A stretch of DNA of 64,000 bases, taken from positions 116,483,501 to 116,547,500 of the forward strand of contig CM065811.1 of the NCBI GenBank assembly GCA_033398695.1. The letters run 5' to 3'. Under the pieces are notes generated by a model. The model saw only the letters and a program-made list of their open reading frames with translations, was not told the origin of the DNA and searched no databases. Position 1 is the stretch's first letter; the number at the start of each line of letters is the position of its first letter. A program made the translations under genes and the position numbers. Shown one piece after another: positions 22,554-35,040 of the stretch. Origin of the DNA: Orobanche coerulescens (taxonomy: Eukaryota; Streptophyta; Magnoliopsida; Lamiales; Orobanchaceae).

Positions 22554-24630
22554 TGTAATATCCGGATTTATTACGGTGTATTTCATCTGTATTCAAACCC
22601 TGTATTATTCGGAATTGTAATCTTGATAATTGGAGTATGATGTTTCTTGCATTGGCATCTTTGTACTTGAGTATTACAACATGCAAATTTTCTCATGCAA
22701 ACTCGTGATAGCGCACGCTAAGAATGTAGCTTAACGCGCGCTATCGAGCTACTACTAGCGCACGCTATGTATATAGGAGTTGCGTACGCTAAGCACTCAA
22801 TTATTGAGCGGGACGGCTAGCACATGCACCAGCCGGGACATGGGTCCGGATAAGATTCCTGCGGACGAACCTGGACAGTTTTGAAGTCAACTCTTATTAG
22901 CGCGCGCTAAGGAATGCTTAGTAGCATGCGCTAATTAGCTAAAGTGCAGAATATTATAAATGAGACAACAACTCGTTTTGGCTTACATTTATTCGTCCAT
23001 TCTTCATTCTTGAGAGGCCAGAGAACTATAATAAACCTTCTTCACACTTAGAACACATCTTATTGGTCCTTGTATATTGGTTATCACTTGTGAGTGATCA
23101 TTGAAGTGGAGTAGCACCTTGGAGTGGCATACAACCAACCGGAGTCGGATTCTACCTTACGGTTCAGTGATTTTCGTCATATTAAGGTATGTTCAACCTA
23201 TCTCCAGACTTAGAGTTGGATTCTAAAGAATTGGATGACCATGTTAACGAGATATTGATTTTCATTAGTGAATTATCCAAAGTACATCATGTTTGGAATA
23301 TTGAGATGAATAAGCCTTAAGTACCTTGATTATGAACATCATGATTCGAATCTTGTTACATTGAACAAGTAGAGGAAGCTTCTATCATTGGTAATCCGAA
23401 TCTAGTAGATGACTTCATAACAATCATGTACTTGACTTTAACATCATTATTGTTAGATGAATCTAAGGGATTGATCATGGAAGGATTTATCTAGTATAGA
23501 TGGAATGTTAAACAACTACAGTATGATAATTTTGATTGATATAAAGGTGTTGATATCAACCGTTAAGCCTTTCGAATTGTCGTATGAAGATTTGTAGTCG
23601 AAATGGAATATGGTTTTATAATAGTATACATATTCTTGAATCCGAAGTTGTAGTTATCCGTAAGATCATTCATAATCGTATGAACATGATATTCATGGAG
23701 GTAACATGAATTATCACGGAAGATTTCATTGTTTTGATCATAATGAGAACAGTCTTCTACCGGTAGTGAACTGCCATGCACAGTTAGCGTACGCTAAGTT
23801 ATGTAAATTAACGTGCGCTATCAAGCATCGGTTAGCGTACGCTACGTTTGGTACGTAACGTATGCTAGGCCATCAGACGAGTCAGTCAGCTGATCAGTGA
23901 AGTACTGACCATGCATAGTTAGCGTATGCTATGCTTTGTTGTTTGCGTGCGCTATCGAGCAGACTTAACGCACGCTACACAGAGTACTTAGCGTGCGCTA
24001 AGAAGTTCAGGCAGATTACATATTATGAACTTTTGGCCGTAAATCGAATTGTTAGACATTCGTACGATGTGAGATAAATCCTATATTATTTCTTTTGTTA
24101 AGGTTTGAGCTTGTTTCGTGATTGATTGAGGGGGGACGACCTTCAAGTGTTCGTTTTCGTGGAAGTATTGTTCTTGTCTTCATCGAGGCAAGTACCTTAT
24201 TTGTTTTATGTATTGATGTTATACATATTGTCGTGCATGTATGTCATTGTTGTATGTCCACCTCGTGTTGGTCCGACGGGATCATCGGGGGATCTATGCT
24301 AGTGTGCGCTGGATCATCGGACGGGTTTTTCCACCACAGATTGGTCTGACGGGATCATCGTGGGTTCTAGGCAGTGAACGCTGGATCGACGGAATTACCA
24401 TGTGTATGTTATGATATCATGTTGTGATTATCAGTTATGTATGTTATGTTTGAGTTTCTCGCAGGAGAAGACTCGTTTGACATTTTATCATTTACGTTAT
24501 TATTATTATTCTGCGTGTGATGTTGAATAATATGTTGTAGTACTTGTACTAGCATCGTTTGTGCTAACCCCTTCGGGGGTGAACATTTTGTTTATGTTCA
24601 GGATCCAGGAGAGCGGGAAAACAACCACTG
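22554..24630 (+). repeat. E 5' LTR, first part
   Basis: TGTAATATCCGG start, palindrome array 1 (22708-22935), TATAAAT (22955-22961), donor-like AAG|GTATGT (23186/23187), palindrome array 2 (23785-24005), CCGACGGGATCATCG repeats (24270-24380) and the UUCG tandem hairpin (24550-24579). It is interrupted at 24631 by Copia-2 and continues at 33206. Confidence 0.85.
22708..22961 (+). promoter_or_regulatory. E LTR promoter with TAGCGCACGCTA-type palindromes
   Basis: Motifs TAGCGCACGCTA, TAACGCGCGCTA, TAGCGCGCGCTA and TAGCATGCGCTA precede TATAAAT (22955-22961). The flanking LTR is alpha-like, yet the central bases of the palindromes have changed from GTAC to mostly GCGC or GCAC. The 3' LTR copy has its TATA box at 38846-38852. 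Confidence 0.6.
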
Positions 24631-26115
24631 TGTTGGGAATAGTGCCCTAGGACATTCGATGTGCCTAGATTTGTAATTGTCACATTTAAATAAAGTTATT
24701 TGATATCATTTATTTCTCGTTGATTATTATAATGTGTGCATGTTTTAATATTATAATAATCGAATAATAGTTATTCACGAATAATAAGATTATTCAAATG
24801 TCCCTGGTAAAATCGCGTTGAGTAGAGACTCAAGTGATTAATATACTAGTATAAGTTTGATTGATAATCATCGGATGATTATGCGTATGGTACGGATCAA
24901 TCTTATGGGTATTGGTTGGAGAACTAATACTGGACCGACCCGCATTGAGATCACTGCATGGAAATGTCATAAGTGAATCTCAATACAGTATGTCAATAAA
25001 TCCTTGAACCCGAGATTATCATAGAGTCCAACATGATAATCTGCTATGCCTTGACGTAATCCAACGTCATCTCAAACATGGTGATCATAAAGGTTAGCGA
25101 TCGGGATTAGTGGGAGTCATGTAGAGGGCAATGAATAATCAAGATGGGGATTTGTCCCTCTCTTAAGTGAGAGAGATATCTCTGGGCCCCTCGATAAGTA
25201 GGATCAAGGAAATGCATGGCCATGCTCAAATGAAGAGTCATTTGATTCAATCACCTACTTAAGATCGAGAAAGCATTTGAACATAAATAAGTATGACAGA
25301 GACTCCATGACTTAGTTCAAATATGATATCGCGTGACAAAGGGATTTGACACGTTAAAAGGTTTAATGGACTATTAACTTATATTATTTGGGTAATCATA
25401 ATGTCTTGCTAGAGGCCGCTTATGATTTATTATTTAATAAGGTATTAAATAATTGCCAACATAATATAAGCCTTTGGGTCGCACATACGACAATTATAGA
25501 CAAGTAGGAATAAATATCAATCGGGAATAATAAATATAATATTGGATATTATATTTATAAGGAGATTAAATAATAAAGTAATATATATAATATTGGATAT
25601 TATATATATTGTATTATTTAATAAGTTGAGGGCAACTAAGCAAATACTAGATTATTGAATCTAGGGTTTACTTAGTATAAATATAAGGTCTTGGACAAGG
25701 AGTTGTAACCGAGAAAATAAGACCTAAAATCGGCCCTTCAAGAAGAAGAAAAATCGGCCATCTACATTATACCGTAGGAGAACGAGTCGGTCGTTCCTCT
25801 TCCCTTAGTTGATCTTGATCAATAGTACAATCCTTCTAGTAAGGAATTTGTGTTGTACTATTTATCAATATTATTCGTAAATGGATCTAGCAATCCGGCT
25901 TGTGGAATTGTTCGTGTGTGGATCACCGTAAGAGGAAGGAGATATTCATCCGCTTCTAGTAGGATCTAGATGTGTTCAATCGGATTAAGGTAATTCGATT
26001 AACTCTTTAATTAAACAATTAAATTCTCGCATGCGATCCTAAATTGGGTTTTCACTTTTATTGTTCCGCTGCTTTTACTCCGATTATTTTGTATTCGATA
26101 CATAGAAAACCCAAC
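24631..26115 (+). repeat. Copia-2 5' LTR
   Basis: Starts TGTTGGGAATAGTG and ends AACCCAAC. The final A of the CA end seen in the 3' LTR is missing here. The TATA box TATAAAT is at 25676-25682, immediately preceded by a 42-bp imperfect palindrome (25635-25676) centred on CTAGATT-ATTG-AATCTAG. No gene. Confidence 0.85.
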
Positions 26116-26117
26116 GG

Positions 26118-26129
26118 TGGTATCGAGCC
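26118..26129 (+). promoter_or_regulatory. Copia-2 primer-binding site
   Basis: TGGTATCGAGCC, the initiator-Met tRNA complement with one A missing, two bases after the LTR end. Confidence 0.75.
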
Positions 26130-26401
26130 AACTTGCATGTAATTTAATTGTTTATGTAGAACATATTTATGTGTAAATTATGTTCCCGATTATGTTTATA
26201 AAATATATATTTTATAAAATATTTTTTCTCGGTTTAATTTGATTAAATCGGATCGTCAAAAATAATTTTCTCGGATCAAGCTGCAAAATCGGCCCAAAAC
26301 TGCTCGAACAAGACAAAGAGCAGTGTGTCGGGCGATTCGGGTCCGGGTCGGGTCGGGCCTGGACCCGCTGGTTGTATTAATTAGCAAAAATGATTTTGCA
26401 T

Positions 26402-26770
26402 CACCAGGGGTTCGAACCACGGAGGTCCAGAGCGGCCTAGCGACTTACCATGTGCGCTGCGAGTTTGTTTTGGAAATAATACGGAAGGTTTTATTAAAGG
26501 CAAATAAATGCTTTTAAATATTGCAAAAATACTTCCGCAAAAGCGGGATTCGATCCCGCGCGATCGGCTATCCTTCACACCACTTTCCATCTCGGTGGAT
26601 CTTGTTTTGGTAACTTTTCGGTAGTTCCTTTTATAAGTCCTTTTGTTATAAAAGTAAATTTGGAAATAATAGTTGCAAAATGTTGCAACTGCAACCGCCG
26701 GTTTGAACCCGGCAAACCTGCCCAGATCTCACGGGCACCATCTCGGCGAGTCCAGCTTTTGTTCATGTGA
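26402..26770 (-). repeat. Three antisense tRNA-like modules in the Copia-2 leader
   Basis: On the minus strand each module has a T-arm or B-box-like core: GGTTCGAACCC (26408-26418), GCGGGATCGAATCCCGC (26543-26559) and GCCGGGTTCAAACCGGC (26697-26713). A-box-like sequence lies 25-45 bp upstream in the same sense (for example TGGTAAGTCGC at 26440-26450). Copies 2 and 3 are each preceded by TTTGGAAATAAT, so they are tandem duplicates. None folds as a complete tRNA by eye, and I do not call a tRNA gene. Confidence 0.45.
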
Positions 26771-26929
26771 TGACTCAAATTTTAATTATTGTCGATTGTC
26801 GATAAATTGATTATTTAGTATATTACATGCTTTATTAATTATTTGATAATTATTTATGGTATGTGTGTGGTGTATGGCATGACCATAAATTGACCAATGT
26901 GATTGGATAATTTAATTTCTTATGGGTTG

Positions 26930-27023
26930 GTTTTTACGGCTGCGTGTCGTTTAATTATAATTGGTTTTACGGCTGCAGTCGTCTATTTAAATTGTTTATT
27001 ATTTTACGGCTGCGTGTCGTTTG
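26930..27023 (+). repeat. Triple repeat of TTTTACGGCTGCGTGTCGT
   Basis: Three copies, the middle one degenerate, separated by AT-rich spacers of about 20-25 bp, in the Copia-2 leader. No function can be assigned. Confidence 0.6.
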
Positions 27024-27803
27024 TACTTCTTGTAATTTAATTTATTAGTGTAGTATTAAATTTCATTAATGTAATGAAGACAAGAAGGACGAGATAGATG
27101 GACTCGAGGAGCAAATTGATCGCGTATGACGTTCCAAGGAGTTGGAAGATCAATGAAGACCATATTTAACCCTTTAGATGACCTTTGTGATTTTCATGTT
27201 GGCTCATGAAAATCACGTTAGATTATGGTCATGCTATACACGGTCCTATGCTTTATTGTCATGTGATGCGATGTATGTTTAAATTTATGCATGTATGTGA
27301 TGCTATGTATGTTTAGATGTATGTTAGCAAACATAGACATTAACATAGGATAAAAATCCTCGTTAAAATTTTAATGCCGTTCATTTGAAAAACACCTATC
27401 AAGACTTCGATCATCATGAGTGGGTCATGCCAAAGTGGGCACTCGGATTATCTTAGTAAGGTAGGATAGGTAATGGTGATACCTATACGTTTAATGAATT
27501 TGGAAATCAAAATAGTTTTGAACCTTAAGGCATAAGATGGGATTATAACATGCTTGGGCATACGATGCCAAATCCCATGACATAATCTAAGAGTTACATA
27601 TGATGTAATCGATAAAGAGTTATCCACCTAAAGTAGTTCAATTCTAGGCGTCATGCCAAAGCCGAGTTTAGGATTGTGCGAAATGGGATCTTAGCCCACT
27701 AAAATTACAAATGTTGTAAATTGAGGGTACTTTGTTTTAGTGGGAGTATTTTTCGAGAAATAAAATAATGTGACTAAATATTTTGCATATTGAATTTTGT
27801 AGA

Positions 27804-28660
27804 ATGGCATCAAACAACACATCCACCATTTCATCGCGATCCGTCCTGAGAAGGACAAGTCGAAAGAAAATGGCAAAGAACTATCTGGATTGGATCCGAG
27901 CCCGAGAATAGTTCACAAGCAAGAAAGAAATATGTATGTTCTTGAGGAAGAAATTCCCGATGAGCCAGCTGACAATGCAAACAAAGCAACAAAAGACAAA
28001 TGGAAGAAACATTGTGATGATTCCATTGATGTCGGTTGTATTATGTTGGCCACCATTTGTCCAGAACTTTAGAAGAATCTGGAGGAAATGGAAGCTTATG
28101 AGCTAAATGCTCACCTCAAGGAAACTTTCTCGAAGCATGCTAGGCAAGAGAGGTATGAGACCTTTCAAGCCTTGTATGCTTGCAAGATGGTTGAGGGGAC
28201 ATCTGTCAGCGCTCACGTGCTCAAGATGAAAGGATATATTGATCATCTTGAAAGGCTTGGTTTTCCACTTTCTAAGGAGCACTCCACGGATGTGATCCTA
28301 AACTCATTGCCCGAAAGTTTCGGTCAGTTCATTATAAACTATGATATGAATGAGATGGAGAAGTCCATTCCGAAATGCATGGGATGCTTAAAACGGTGAG
28401 AGAATATTAAGAAGAAACCAAACCATGTGTTGATGGTCGCAAATGGAAATCCTTTAAGAACAAAGGCAAGGGCAAGGGTAAGGCAAAAGTTGCCAAATCT
28501 AAAGACCCTACTAGGCCGGGTTTCAAGGCTAAAGCTCCCAAAGATGGAAATTGCCATCATTGCAATAAACCAGGACATTGGAAAAGAAATTGCAAGATTT
28601 ACTTGGAAGAGCTAAAGCGTACCAAGCGTGAGACTCGCCATGTATATTTGTTATAGAAGT
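27804..28660 (+). pseudogene. Copia-2 gag
   Basis: ATG at 27804. The first 30 codons are read in one frame; then frameshifts (about 27845-27890) move to the frame that carries YVLEEEIPDEPADNA, DDSIDVGCIMLATICPEL, the gag helical core (28088-28380) and, after another shift near 28380, a Lys-rich stretch and the zinc knuckle CHHCNKPGHWKRNC (28552-28593). A TAG at 28070 interrupts the core. It would form the RNA-packaging capsid of a Copia element. Confidence 0.8.
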
Positions 28661-29020
28661 TAACTTATCTACCTCTAACTCCCGGGTATTAGATCTTGGA
28701 TGTGGATCTCACATTTGTACAAATGTGCAGGGGTTGAGAAGCGAAAGAATCGAAGAAAGGGGAAGTAGATCTAAGAGTCGGCAATGGAGCAAGAGTTGCC
28801 GCACTAGCCGTAGGAACTTATGATCTAGTTTTGCCCAATGGGCTTTTGTTAGTTTTGAACAATTGCTATTATGTTCCCGCTATGAATAGGAATATTATTT
28901 CGCTTTCTACATTAGATTGTGAAGGTTACGCTTTTCTTATTAAGAATAAGATCATTCGTATTTTCTTTGATGACTTGTTTTATGGTACCGCAGTTATATA
29001 CCGGCCTTTACAATATTGAT
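28661..29020 (+). pseudogene. Copia-2 protease region
   Basis: The aspartic-protease motif is present as LDLGCGSHIC near 28690, so the residue after the catalytic Asp is Leu where a Thr or Ser is expected. It is followed by VDLRVGNGARVAALAVGTYDL and LNNCYYVPAMNRNIISLSTLD (about 28831-28920), the usual region between protease and integrase. It has stops and at least two frameshifts. Confidence 0.75.
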
Positions 29021-29850
29021 CTAGATGAGTCCGACACTTTGGAAGTCTATAACATTGCATCCAAGAAACCTAAGCTCAATGATTCTAATCCGACTTACTT
29101 ATGGCATTGTCGACTTGGTCACATAAACGAACGCATTTCTAAACTCCATAATGATGGACTTTTAGACTCTTTTGACTATGAATCATATGGGACATGCGAA
29201 TCTTGTTTATTGGGCAAGATGACGAAGAATCCTTTCACCGGTCATGGAGAAAGGGCTAGTGATCTATTAGGCCTAATACATGCGATGTGTGCGGACCTCT
29301 TAGCACTCATGCCGAGGCGGATACCAATACTTCATTACATTCACCGATGATTTTAGCCGATATGGATATGTTTATCTTATGAAGTATAAACATGAATCTT
29401 TTGAAATGTTCAAAATATTCCGTAATGAAGTACGTAATCAACTTGGCAAGACAATTAAAGCCCTTCGATCAGATCGAGGTGGGAATACTTGAGCCAAGAA
29501 TTCGATGATCATCTTAGGAGTTGTGGAATTGTTTCGCAACTTACTCCTCCCGCACACCTCAAAGATAACGGAGTGTCCGAGAGGAGGAATCAAACTTTAT
29601 TAGATATGGTTCGATCCATGATGAGTCGAACAGAGCTTCCATTATCATTTTGGGGCCACGCCTTAGAAACAACAAGATTCACCCTTAACCGTGTTCCATC
29701 TAAAGGGTTGAAAAGACACCATTTGAGAAATGGACTGGTAAAAGACCAAACTTGTCTTTTCTAAAGATGCGGGGTTGCGAGCGTTCGTAAGGCGCCAAGT
29801 GTTTGACAAACCGGCAATGATCCGAAAGATGTTTATTTGTGGGATATCCT
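29021..29850 (+). pseudogene. Copia-2 integrase (pre-integrase zinc finger and DDE core)
   Basis: The HHCC finger is visible as LWHCRLGHINERI ... CESCLLGK (29098-29220). The core follows with a first Asp in CADL, a second in LRSDRGG (29465-29480) and the Glu in KDNGVSERRNQT (29560-29600). It is split over at least three frames with stops. The role in an intact element is cDNA integration. Confidence 0.8.
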
Positions 29851-30180
29851 AAGGAAACTAAAGGATATTACTTTTACAAGCCCGCAGAGAACAAAGTGTT
29901 TGTTGCTCAAATCTTTGTATTCTTAGAAAGGGAATTTATTTCCAAAAGAGACAGTGGGAGAAGAGTAATTCTCGAGGAAAATCGAGAACCACAAGAAGAC
30001 ATCGCTTCACCGATGGAAACCGAACAAGCTCAACAAACAGGTTGAAGAGCCCATTCAAAGTACACAAGTCCCACGCAGATCCGATAGGATGCGACATGAA
30101 CCCGAGAGATATGGTTATCTCGTAACGGAGGATGATGATGCATCACTCATAGATGATGAGCCTAGTACCTATCTGAGTCG
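29851..30180 (+). pseudogene. Copia-2 integrase C-terminal tail and spacer to RT
   Basis: Open from 29839 to 30045 with FYKPAENKVFVAQIFVFLEREF, the conserved stretch after the Copia integrase core, followed by an acidic linker and the PRRSDRMRHEPERYG-type lead-in to RT after a stop at 30043. Confidence 0.7.
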
Positions 30181-31140
30181 CTTGGACCGAGTCCGAGGAA
30201 TGGCTAGAAGCCATGAAGTCTAAGATGCAATCCATGTATGACAATCAAGTTTGGAACTTGATAGATCCAGTGAGGGTGTTAAAACCATTGGGTGCAAATG
30301 GGTCTATAAAAGAAGAAAGACATGGATGATAATGCAAGCCTATAAAGCTAGACTAGTGGCAAAAGGTTATATGCATTCATGGTGTTGACTATGATGAGAC
30401 CTTTTCGCGGTAGTCATGCTTAAATCAATTAGAATTTTATTTGCCATTGCCGCATACTATGATTATGAAATATGGCAAATGGATGTCAAAACAAGATTCC
30501 TTAATGGAAACTTACTCGAGGATGTGTATATGACACAACCCGAAGGTTTTGTTCATCCGTAAAATTCTAAAAAGGTTTGCAAGCTTCAAAGATCCATTTA
30601 TGGGTTGAAGCAGCTTCTGAGCCGGGAATCTTCGTTTTGATGAAATCACAAAGAGTTTGGGTTCATTCAAAATGAAGATGAACCTTGTGTGTACAAGAAG
30701 GTTAGTGGGAGAATAGTTGTTTTCTTAGTCTTATATGTAGATGACATATTACTCATTGGAAATGACATTCCCACCTTGCGCATACCAAGACTTGGTTGGG
30801 AAGTTGTTTCTCAATGAAAGACTTAGGAGAAGCGCTTATATTCTTGGGATAAAGATCTATAGAGATAGATCAAAGAGATTGATTGGTCGAGTCAAAGTAC
30901 ATACATTAATAAAATATTGAAGAGGTTCAATATGCAAGACTCCAAGAGAGGACTCTTGCCAATGTCACATGGCATTCATCCGAGTGAGACTCGAGTCCTA
31001 AGACTCGATGAGCGAGCACGTATGAGCAAGATACCATACGCATCGGCTATTGGATCGATCATGTATGCCATGATTTGTACTCGACTGATGTATCGCTTTG
31101 CTCTTAGTATGACAAGTCGATACCAATCGAATCCGTGAAA
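30181..31140 (+). pseudogene. Copia-2 reverse transcriptase
   Basis: Recognisable pieces are WQMDVKTRFLNG (about 30475), VCKLQRSIYGLKQ (30577-30615), YVDD (30733-30744) and the thumb segment KRFNMQDSKRGLLPMSHGI with YASAIGSIMYAMICTR (30917-31085). Multiple stops and frameshifts make it non-functional. The expected Ala after the DVKT motif is replaced by Arg. Confidence 0.8.
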
Positions 31141-31706
31141 GTCATCGACAAAGGTGAAAACCATCCTAAAGTACTTGAGAAGAACCAAGGATGATTTCTA
31201 GTTTATGGAGGGTGGGAAACGAGCTGGTCAGTAAGAGGTTACGCCGATGCAAGTTTCAAAACCGACAGAGACGATTTCAAATCGCAAATCGGTTATGTGT
31301 TTGTATTGATTGGAGGTCTTTGTGTTGGAAGAGTTCCAAGCAAAGCACGGTTCTTGATCATTCTGAGGTGAGCACAGCGGCATCGGATGCGGCTAAGGAA
31401 GCCAGATGGATCAAGAAGTTCGTTACCGAACTAGGAGTGGTGCCAACCATCCAGTGGTCCCATAAGCCTTTATTGTGACAATAATCGTGATATTTCACAA
31501 GCTAAAGAGACTAGGTCCCATCATAATTCCAAACATATACTCAGAAAATATCACCTAGTCGGAGAGATCGTCGACGAGGAGATATTACAATATGCAAAGT
31601 AGCAACGGAAGAGAATGTTGCAGATCCACTTACCAAGCCTCTCTCACAAGGAAAGCATGTTGAGCATGCTAGAGCGATAGGACTAAAGGTCATGAATGAA
31701 TGGTCC
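31141..31706 (+). pseudogene. Copia-2 RNase H
   Basis: Fragments of a Ty1/Copia RNase H: GYVFVLIGG, SDAAKEARWIKKFVTELGVVPTI (31380-31455), CDNN (31478-31490) and the terminal ENVADPLTKPL (31611-31645). Several frames are needed. It is followed by the PPT GCAAGTGGGAGA (31711-31722). Confidence 0.8.
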
Positions 31707-31723
31707 TAGTGCAAGTGGGAGAT

Positions 31724-33200
31724 TGTTGGGAATAGTGCCCTAGGACATTCGATGTGCCTAGATTTGTAATTGTCACATTTAAATAAAGTTATTTGATATC
31801 ATTTATTTCTCGTTGATTATTATAATGTGTGCATGTTTTAATATTATAATAATCGAATAATAGTTATTCACGAATAATAAGATTATTCAAATGTCCCCGT
31901 AAAATCGCGTTGAGTAGAGACTCAAGTGATTAATATACTAGTATAAGTTTGATTGATAATCATCGGATGATTATGCGTATGGTACGGATCAATCTTATGG
32001 GTATTGGTTGGAGAACTAATCTGGACCGACCCGCATTGAGATCACCGCATGGAAATGTCATAAGTGAATCTCAATACGATGTCAATAAATCCTTGAACAC
32101 GAGATTATCATAGAGTCCAACATGATAATCGCTATGCCTTGACGTAATCCAACGTCATCCAAACATGGTGATCATAAAGGTTAGCGATCGGGATTAGTGG
32201 GAGTCATGTAGAGGGCAATGAATAATCAAGATGGGGATTTGTCCCTCTCTTAAGTGAGAGAGATATCTCATTGGGCCTCGATAAGTAGGATCAAGGAAAT
32301 GCATGGCCATGCTCAAATGAAGAGTCATTTGATTCAATCCTACTTAAGATCGAGAAAGCATTTGAACATAAATAAGTATGACAGACTCCATGACTTAGTT
32401 CAAATATGATATCGCGTGACAAAGGGATTTGACACGTTAAAAGGTTTAATGGACTATTAACTTATATTATTTGGGTAATCATAATGTCTTGCTAGAGGCC
32501 GCTTATGATTTATTATTTAATAAGGTATTAAATAATTGCCAACATAATATAAGCCTTTTGGGTCGCACATACGACAATTATAGACAAGTAGGAATAAATA
32601 TCAACTGGGAATAATGAATATAATATCGATATTATATTTATAAGGAGATTAAATAATAAAGTAATATATATAATATTGGATATTATATATATTGTATTAT
32701 TTAATAAGTTGAGGGGCAACTAAGCAAATACTAGATTATTGAATCTAGGGTTTACTTAGTATAAATATAAGGTCTTGGACAAGGAGTTGTAACTTAAAAT
32801 AAGACCTAAAATCGGCCCTTCAAGAAGAAGAAAAATCGGCCATCTACATTATACTGTAGGAGAACGGAGTCGGTCGTTCCTCTTCCCTTAGTTGATCTTG
32901 ATCAATAGTACAATCCTTCTAGTAAGGAATTTGTGTTGTACTATTTATCAATATTATTCGTAAGGATCTAGCAATCCGGCTTGTGGAATTGTTCGTGTGT
33001 GGATCACCAGAAGAGGAAGGAGATATTCATTGGCTTCTAGTCCGGATCTAGATGTGTTCAATCGGATTAAGGTAATTCGATTAACTCTTTAATTAAACAA
33101 TTAAATTACTGCATGCGATCCTAAATTGGGTTTTCACTTTTATTGTTCCGCTGCGTTTTTACTCCGATTATTTTGTATTCGATACATAGAAAACCCAACA
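31724..33200 (+). repeat. Copia-2 3' LTR
   Basis: 1477 bp, collinear with 24631-26115, ending AACCCAACA. The TATA box is at 32760-32766. Differences from the 5' copy are mostly 1-4 base indels at CTGG, CAG and CGG spots rather than plain substitutions. Confidence 0.9.
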
Positions 33201-33510
33201 CACTGGAGCTGCATGACGACGAGGGTGTAGAGTGATGTTCCGGTCGGGTTTATTTGTCTGTTGTTTATTGGTTATTTCAATAAGTACTTGAGTACGAAGT
33301 CATTTATGATGAATTTAAATTTGGTGATGTATTATTAAGTCCCTGTTGAACAATTGTACTTTCAGTATTTGGTCAGAACTGTTGTATCTTAATTCTGATA
33401 TTTCCATTCGTTAGTATTTCTTAATGTCTGTTCAATTCTTCAGCCTTGTAAATCCTTATGTAAAGGATTTACGGCGCTGTAATATTCCTGAATATATCGG
33501 GGGTGTTACA
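33201..33510 (+). repeat. E 5' LTR, second part
   Basis: Starts with the second CACTG and continues GGAGCTGCATGACGACG as in alpha (2460) and the 3' LTR (40520), ending GGGGGTGTTACA at 33510. Confidence 0.85.
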
Positions 33511-33515
33511 GAATA

Positions 33516-33527
33516 TGGTATCGGAGC
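33516..33527 (+). promoter_or_regulatory. E primer-binding site
   Basis: TGGTATCGGAGC, five bases after the LTR end; initiator-Met tRNA complement with one mismatch. The leader of about 235 bp to gag is shared with alpha. The acceptor before gag reads TTACAT here instead of TTACAG. Confidence 0.8.
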
Positions 33528-33745
33528 TAAGATTATGGATATCTTGGCCATTGGGTTAAAATAGGGGTCATTTACGTCCTTTGATGTAACCGGCCGTGAA
33601 TGACATCACTGCACTCCCTACGTCTTCATGCGAACGGTGGTTGTAAGTTCCTAAACTCTATCTCGTTCTTTACATGTTGTGTCTCTTTATACTTAAATAT
33701 TAGAACGATGTTGTTTCCTGTATATTGAGTATTTATGCTTACATT

Positions 33746-35040
33746 ATGTTGAGAGGCGGATGTGGACGTGGTCGCGGTCGTGGACGCGGACGAAGAAATG
33801 CTGAAAGGGAAGCGTCGCCTTTTAATCAGGCCAGTCATAGCTCAGGCGAGCCACAACAATCCATTAATAACGAACCAGAACCTGCTGTACCAGAGATCCT
33901 TCATCAAGTGGTGAACCAGATGACTCAGTTCACCCAAGTCGTGGACCGAATGCAAGTGGCGGTGGGACTACAGCAGGGAATGAGACAGCAAGGGATCCCA
34001 GACATGGGAAATCGAGGTGACCGGTGGCTGCAGGAGGTGGCGAAGATGCAACCACCCAAATTCGACGGTATTTCTGAGACTCCCACCTGGGACCATTGGT
34101 TGAAGGAACTAGAGAAAATCTTTGCTAGAATTAACTGCCCAGACGACCGGAGAGCCTCTATCGCTCAATATTTTCTGATAGGGGAAGCGTCCGAATGGTG
34201 GGAAGCCATCCGGCCTGTAGATCATGATGCTGATTGGACAGAGTTTAAATTGATGATGGAAGCTCAGTACTGCCCTCGTCCTGTGAGGGAAGCCAAGGTT
34301 CGGGAGTTTTTCTCCGCTCAGCCTTCAGATGTTCCGGTATCGCAGGCAATTAAGACGTTTAACCAACAACTGGCATTTGTTCGACATCTGGTCAGAACAG
34401 ATGCAGAGATAATGATCCATTTCGATATGAGGATGAAACCAGAAATCCAGAGGTACATGTCCGGTTTTGAATGTACCACACTCCGTCAATACCAGGATAA
34501 GGCGTTGGCGTATGAGATCAAGGAAGCAGCTATGGAGAAATTTTTGGAATCTAAGAAATAGAAAGTCTATGGTACTTATACAGAGCATAAGAACAGCGGG
34601 CCCCGTAAGGCCCAGTCATCCTTTCACTCTTTCAAGAAACCTCCGCACCCAGTTAGGAGCGGAAAGAACTTCAGAGCGACATCAACTATTACTGATGTTA
34701 ACAGGAAATGCTTTAACTGTGCCCAGACGGGGCACTATCGACGGAATTGCCCCCTACCTGCTGTGACTTGTTTTGATTGTGGTCGAGAGGGACATTGTGC
34801 GGTGTTCTGTGAAGAGGCTGCAAAGTCTTTTAGAGCCCGTACACCCCAAATACCCGAATGGAAGCCGATCCAACAGACGCAGCAAAGTGTTCAGATGCCT
34901 CAGAATTTTGTCCACGGACGAGGCAGAGGACAATGGGACCGAAAGGGGACATCGAGTGCCGGATCTGTTCCCCCACGTTTGTACGAGATGAGGAGGACAG
35001 ACGATCGTGATGCCGTGATCGTGCATCGGCCCGCATCCTT
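33746..35040 (+). pseudogene. E gag (capsid and two zinc knuckles)
   Basis: I chose ATG 33746, which matches alpha's gag start. A Gly/Arg-rich basic N-terminus (residues 3-17) is followed by the retrotransposon gag domain (about 95-260, with FDGISETPTWDHWLKELE and EASEWWEAIRP). TAG at 34559 ends the frame after 271 codons, but the same frame continues with zinc knuckles CFNCAQTGHYRRNC (from 34709) and CFDCGREGHCAVFC (from 34769), which bind the RNA genome. A frame change at about 35030-35050 separates it from pol. The stop fits a single C-to-T change. Confidence 0.85.

Larger units (their letters stand above)
24631..33200 (+). mobile_element. Copia-2: full-length Ty1/Copia element, coding region decayed
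   Basis: Inserted in E's 5' LTR with the TSD CACTG (24626-24630 and 33201-33205). The element is 8570 bp with LTRs of 1485 and 1477 bp, PBS, a 1.7-kb leader, gag, protease, integrase, RT, RNase H and PPT in Copia order. Many single-base changes and indels break all frames. Confidence 0.9.

Noticed and set aside
26543..26559. A genuine tRNA gene at one of the T-arm-like cores
   Set aside because: Anticodon and acceptor stems cannot be completed by eye; three decayed similar modules in a retrotransposon leader argue against a functional gene.
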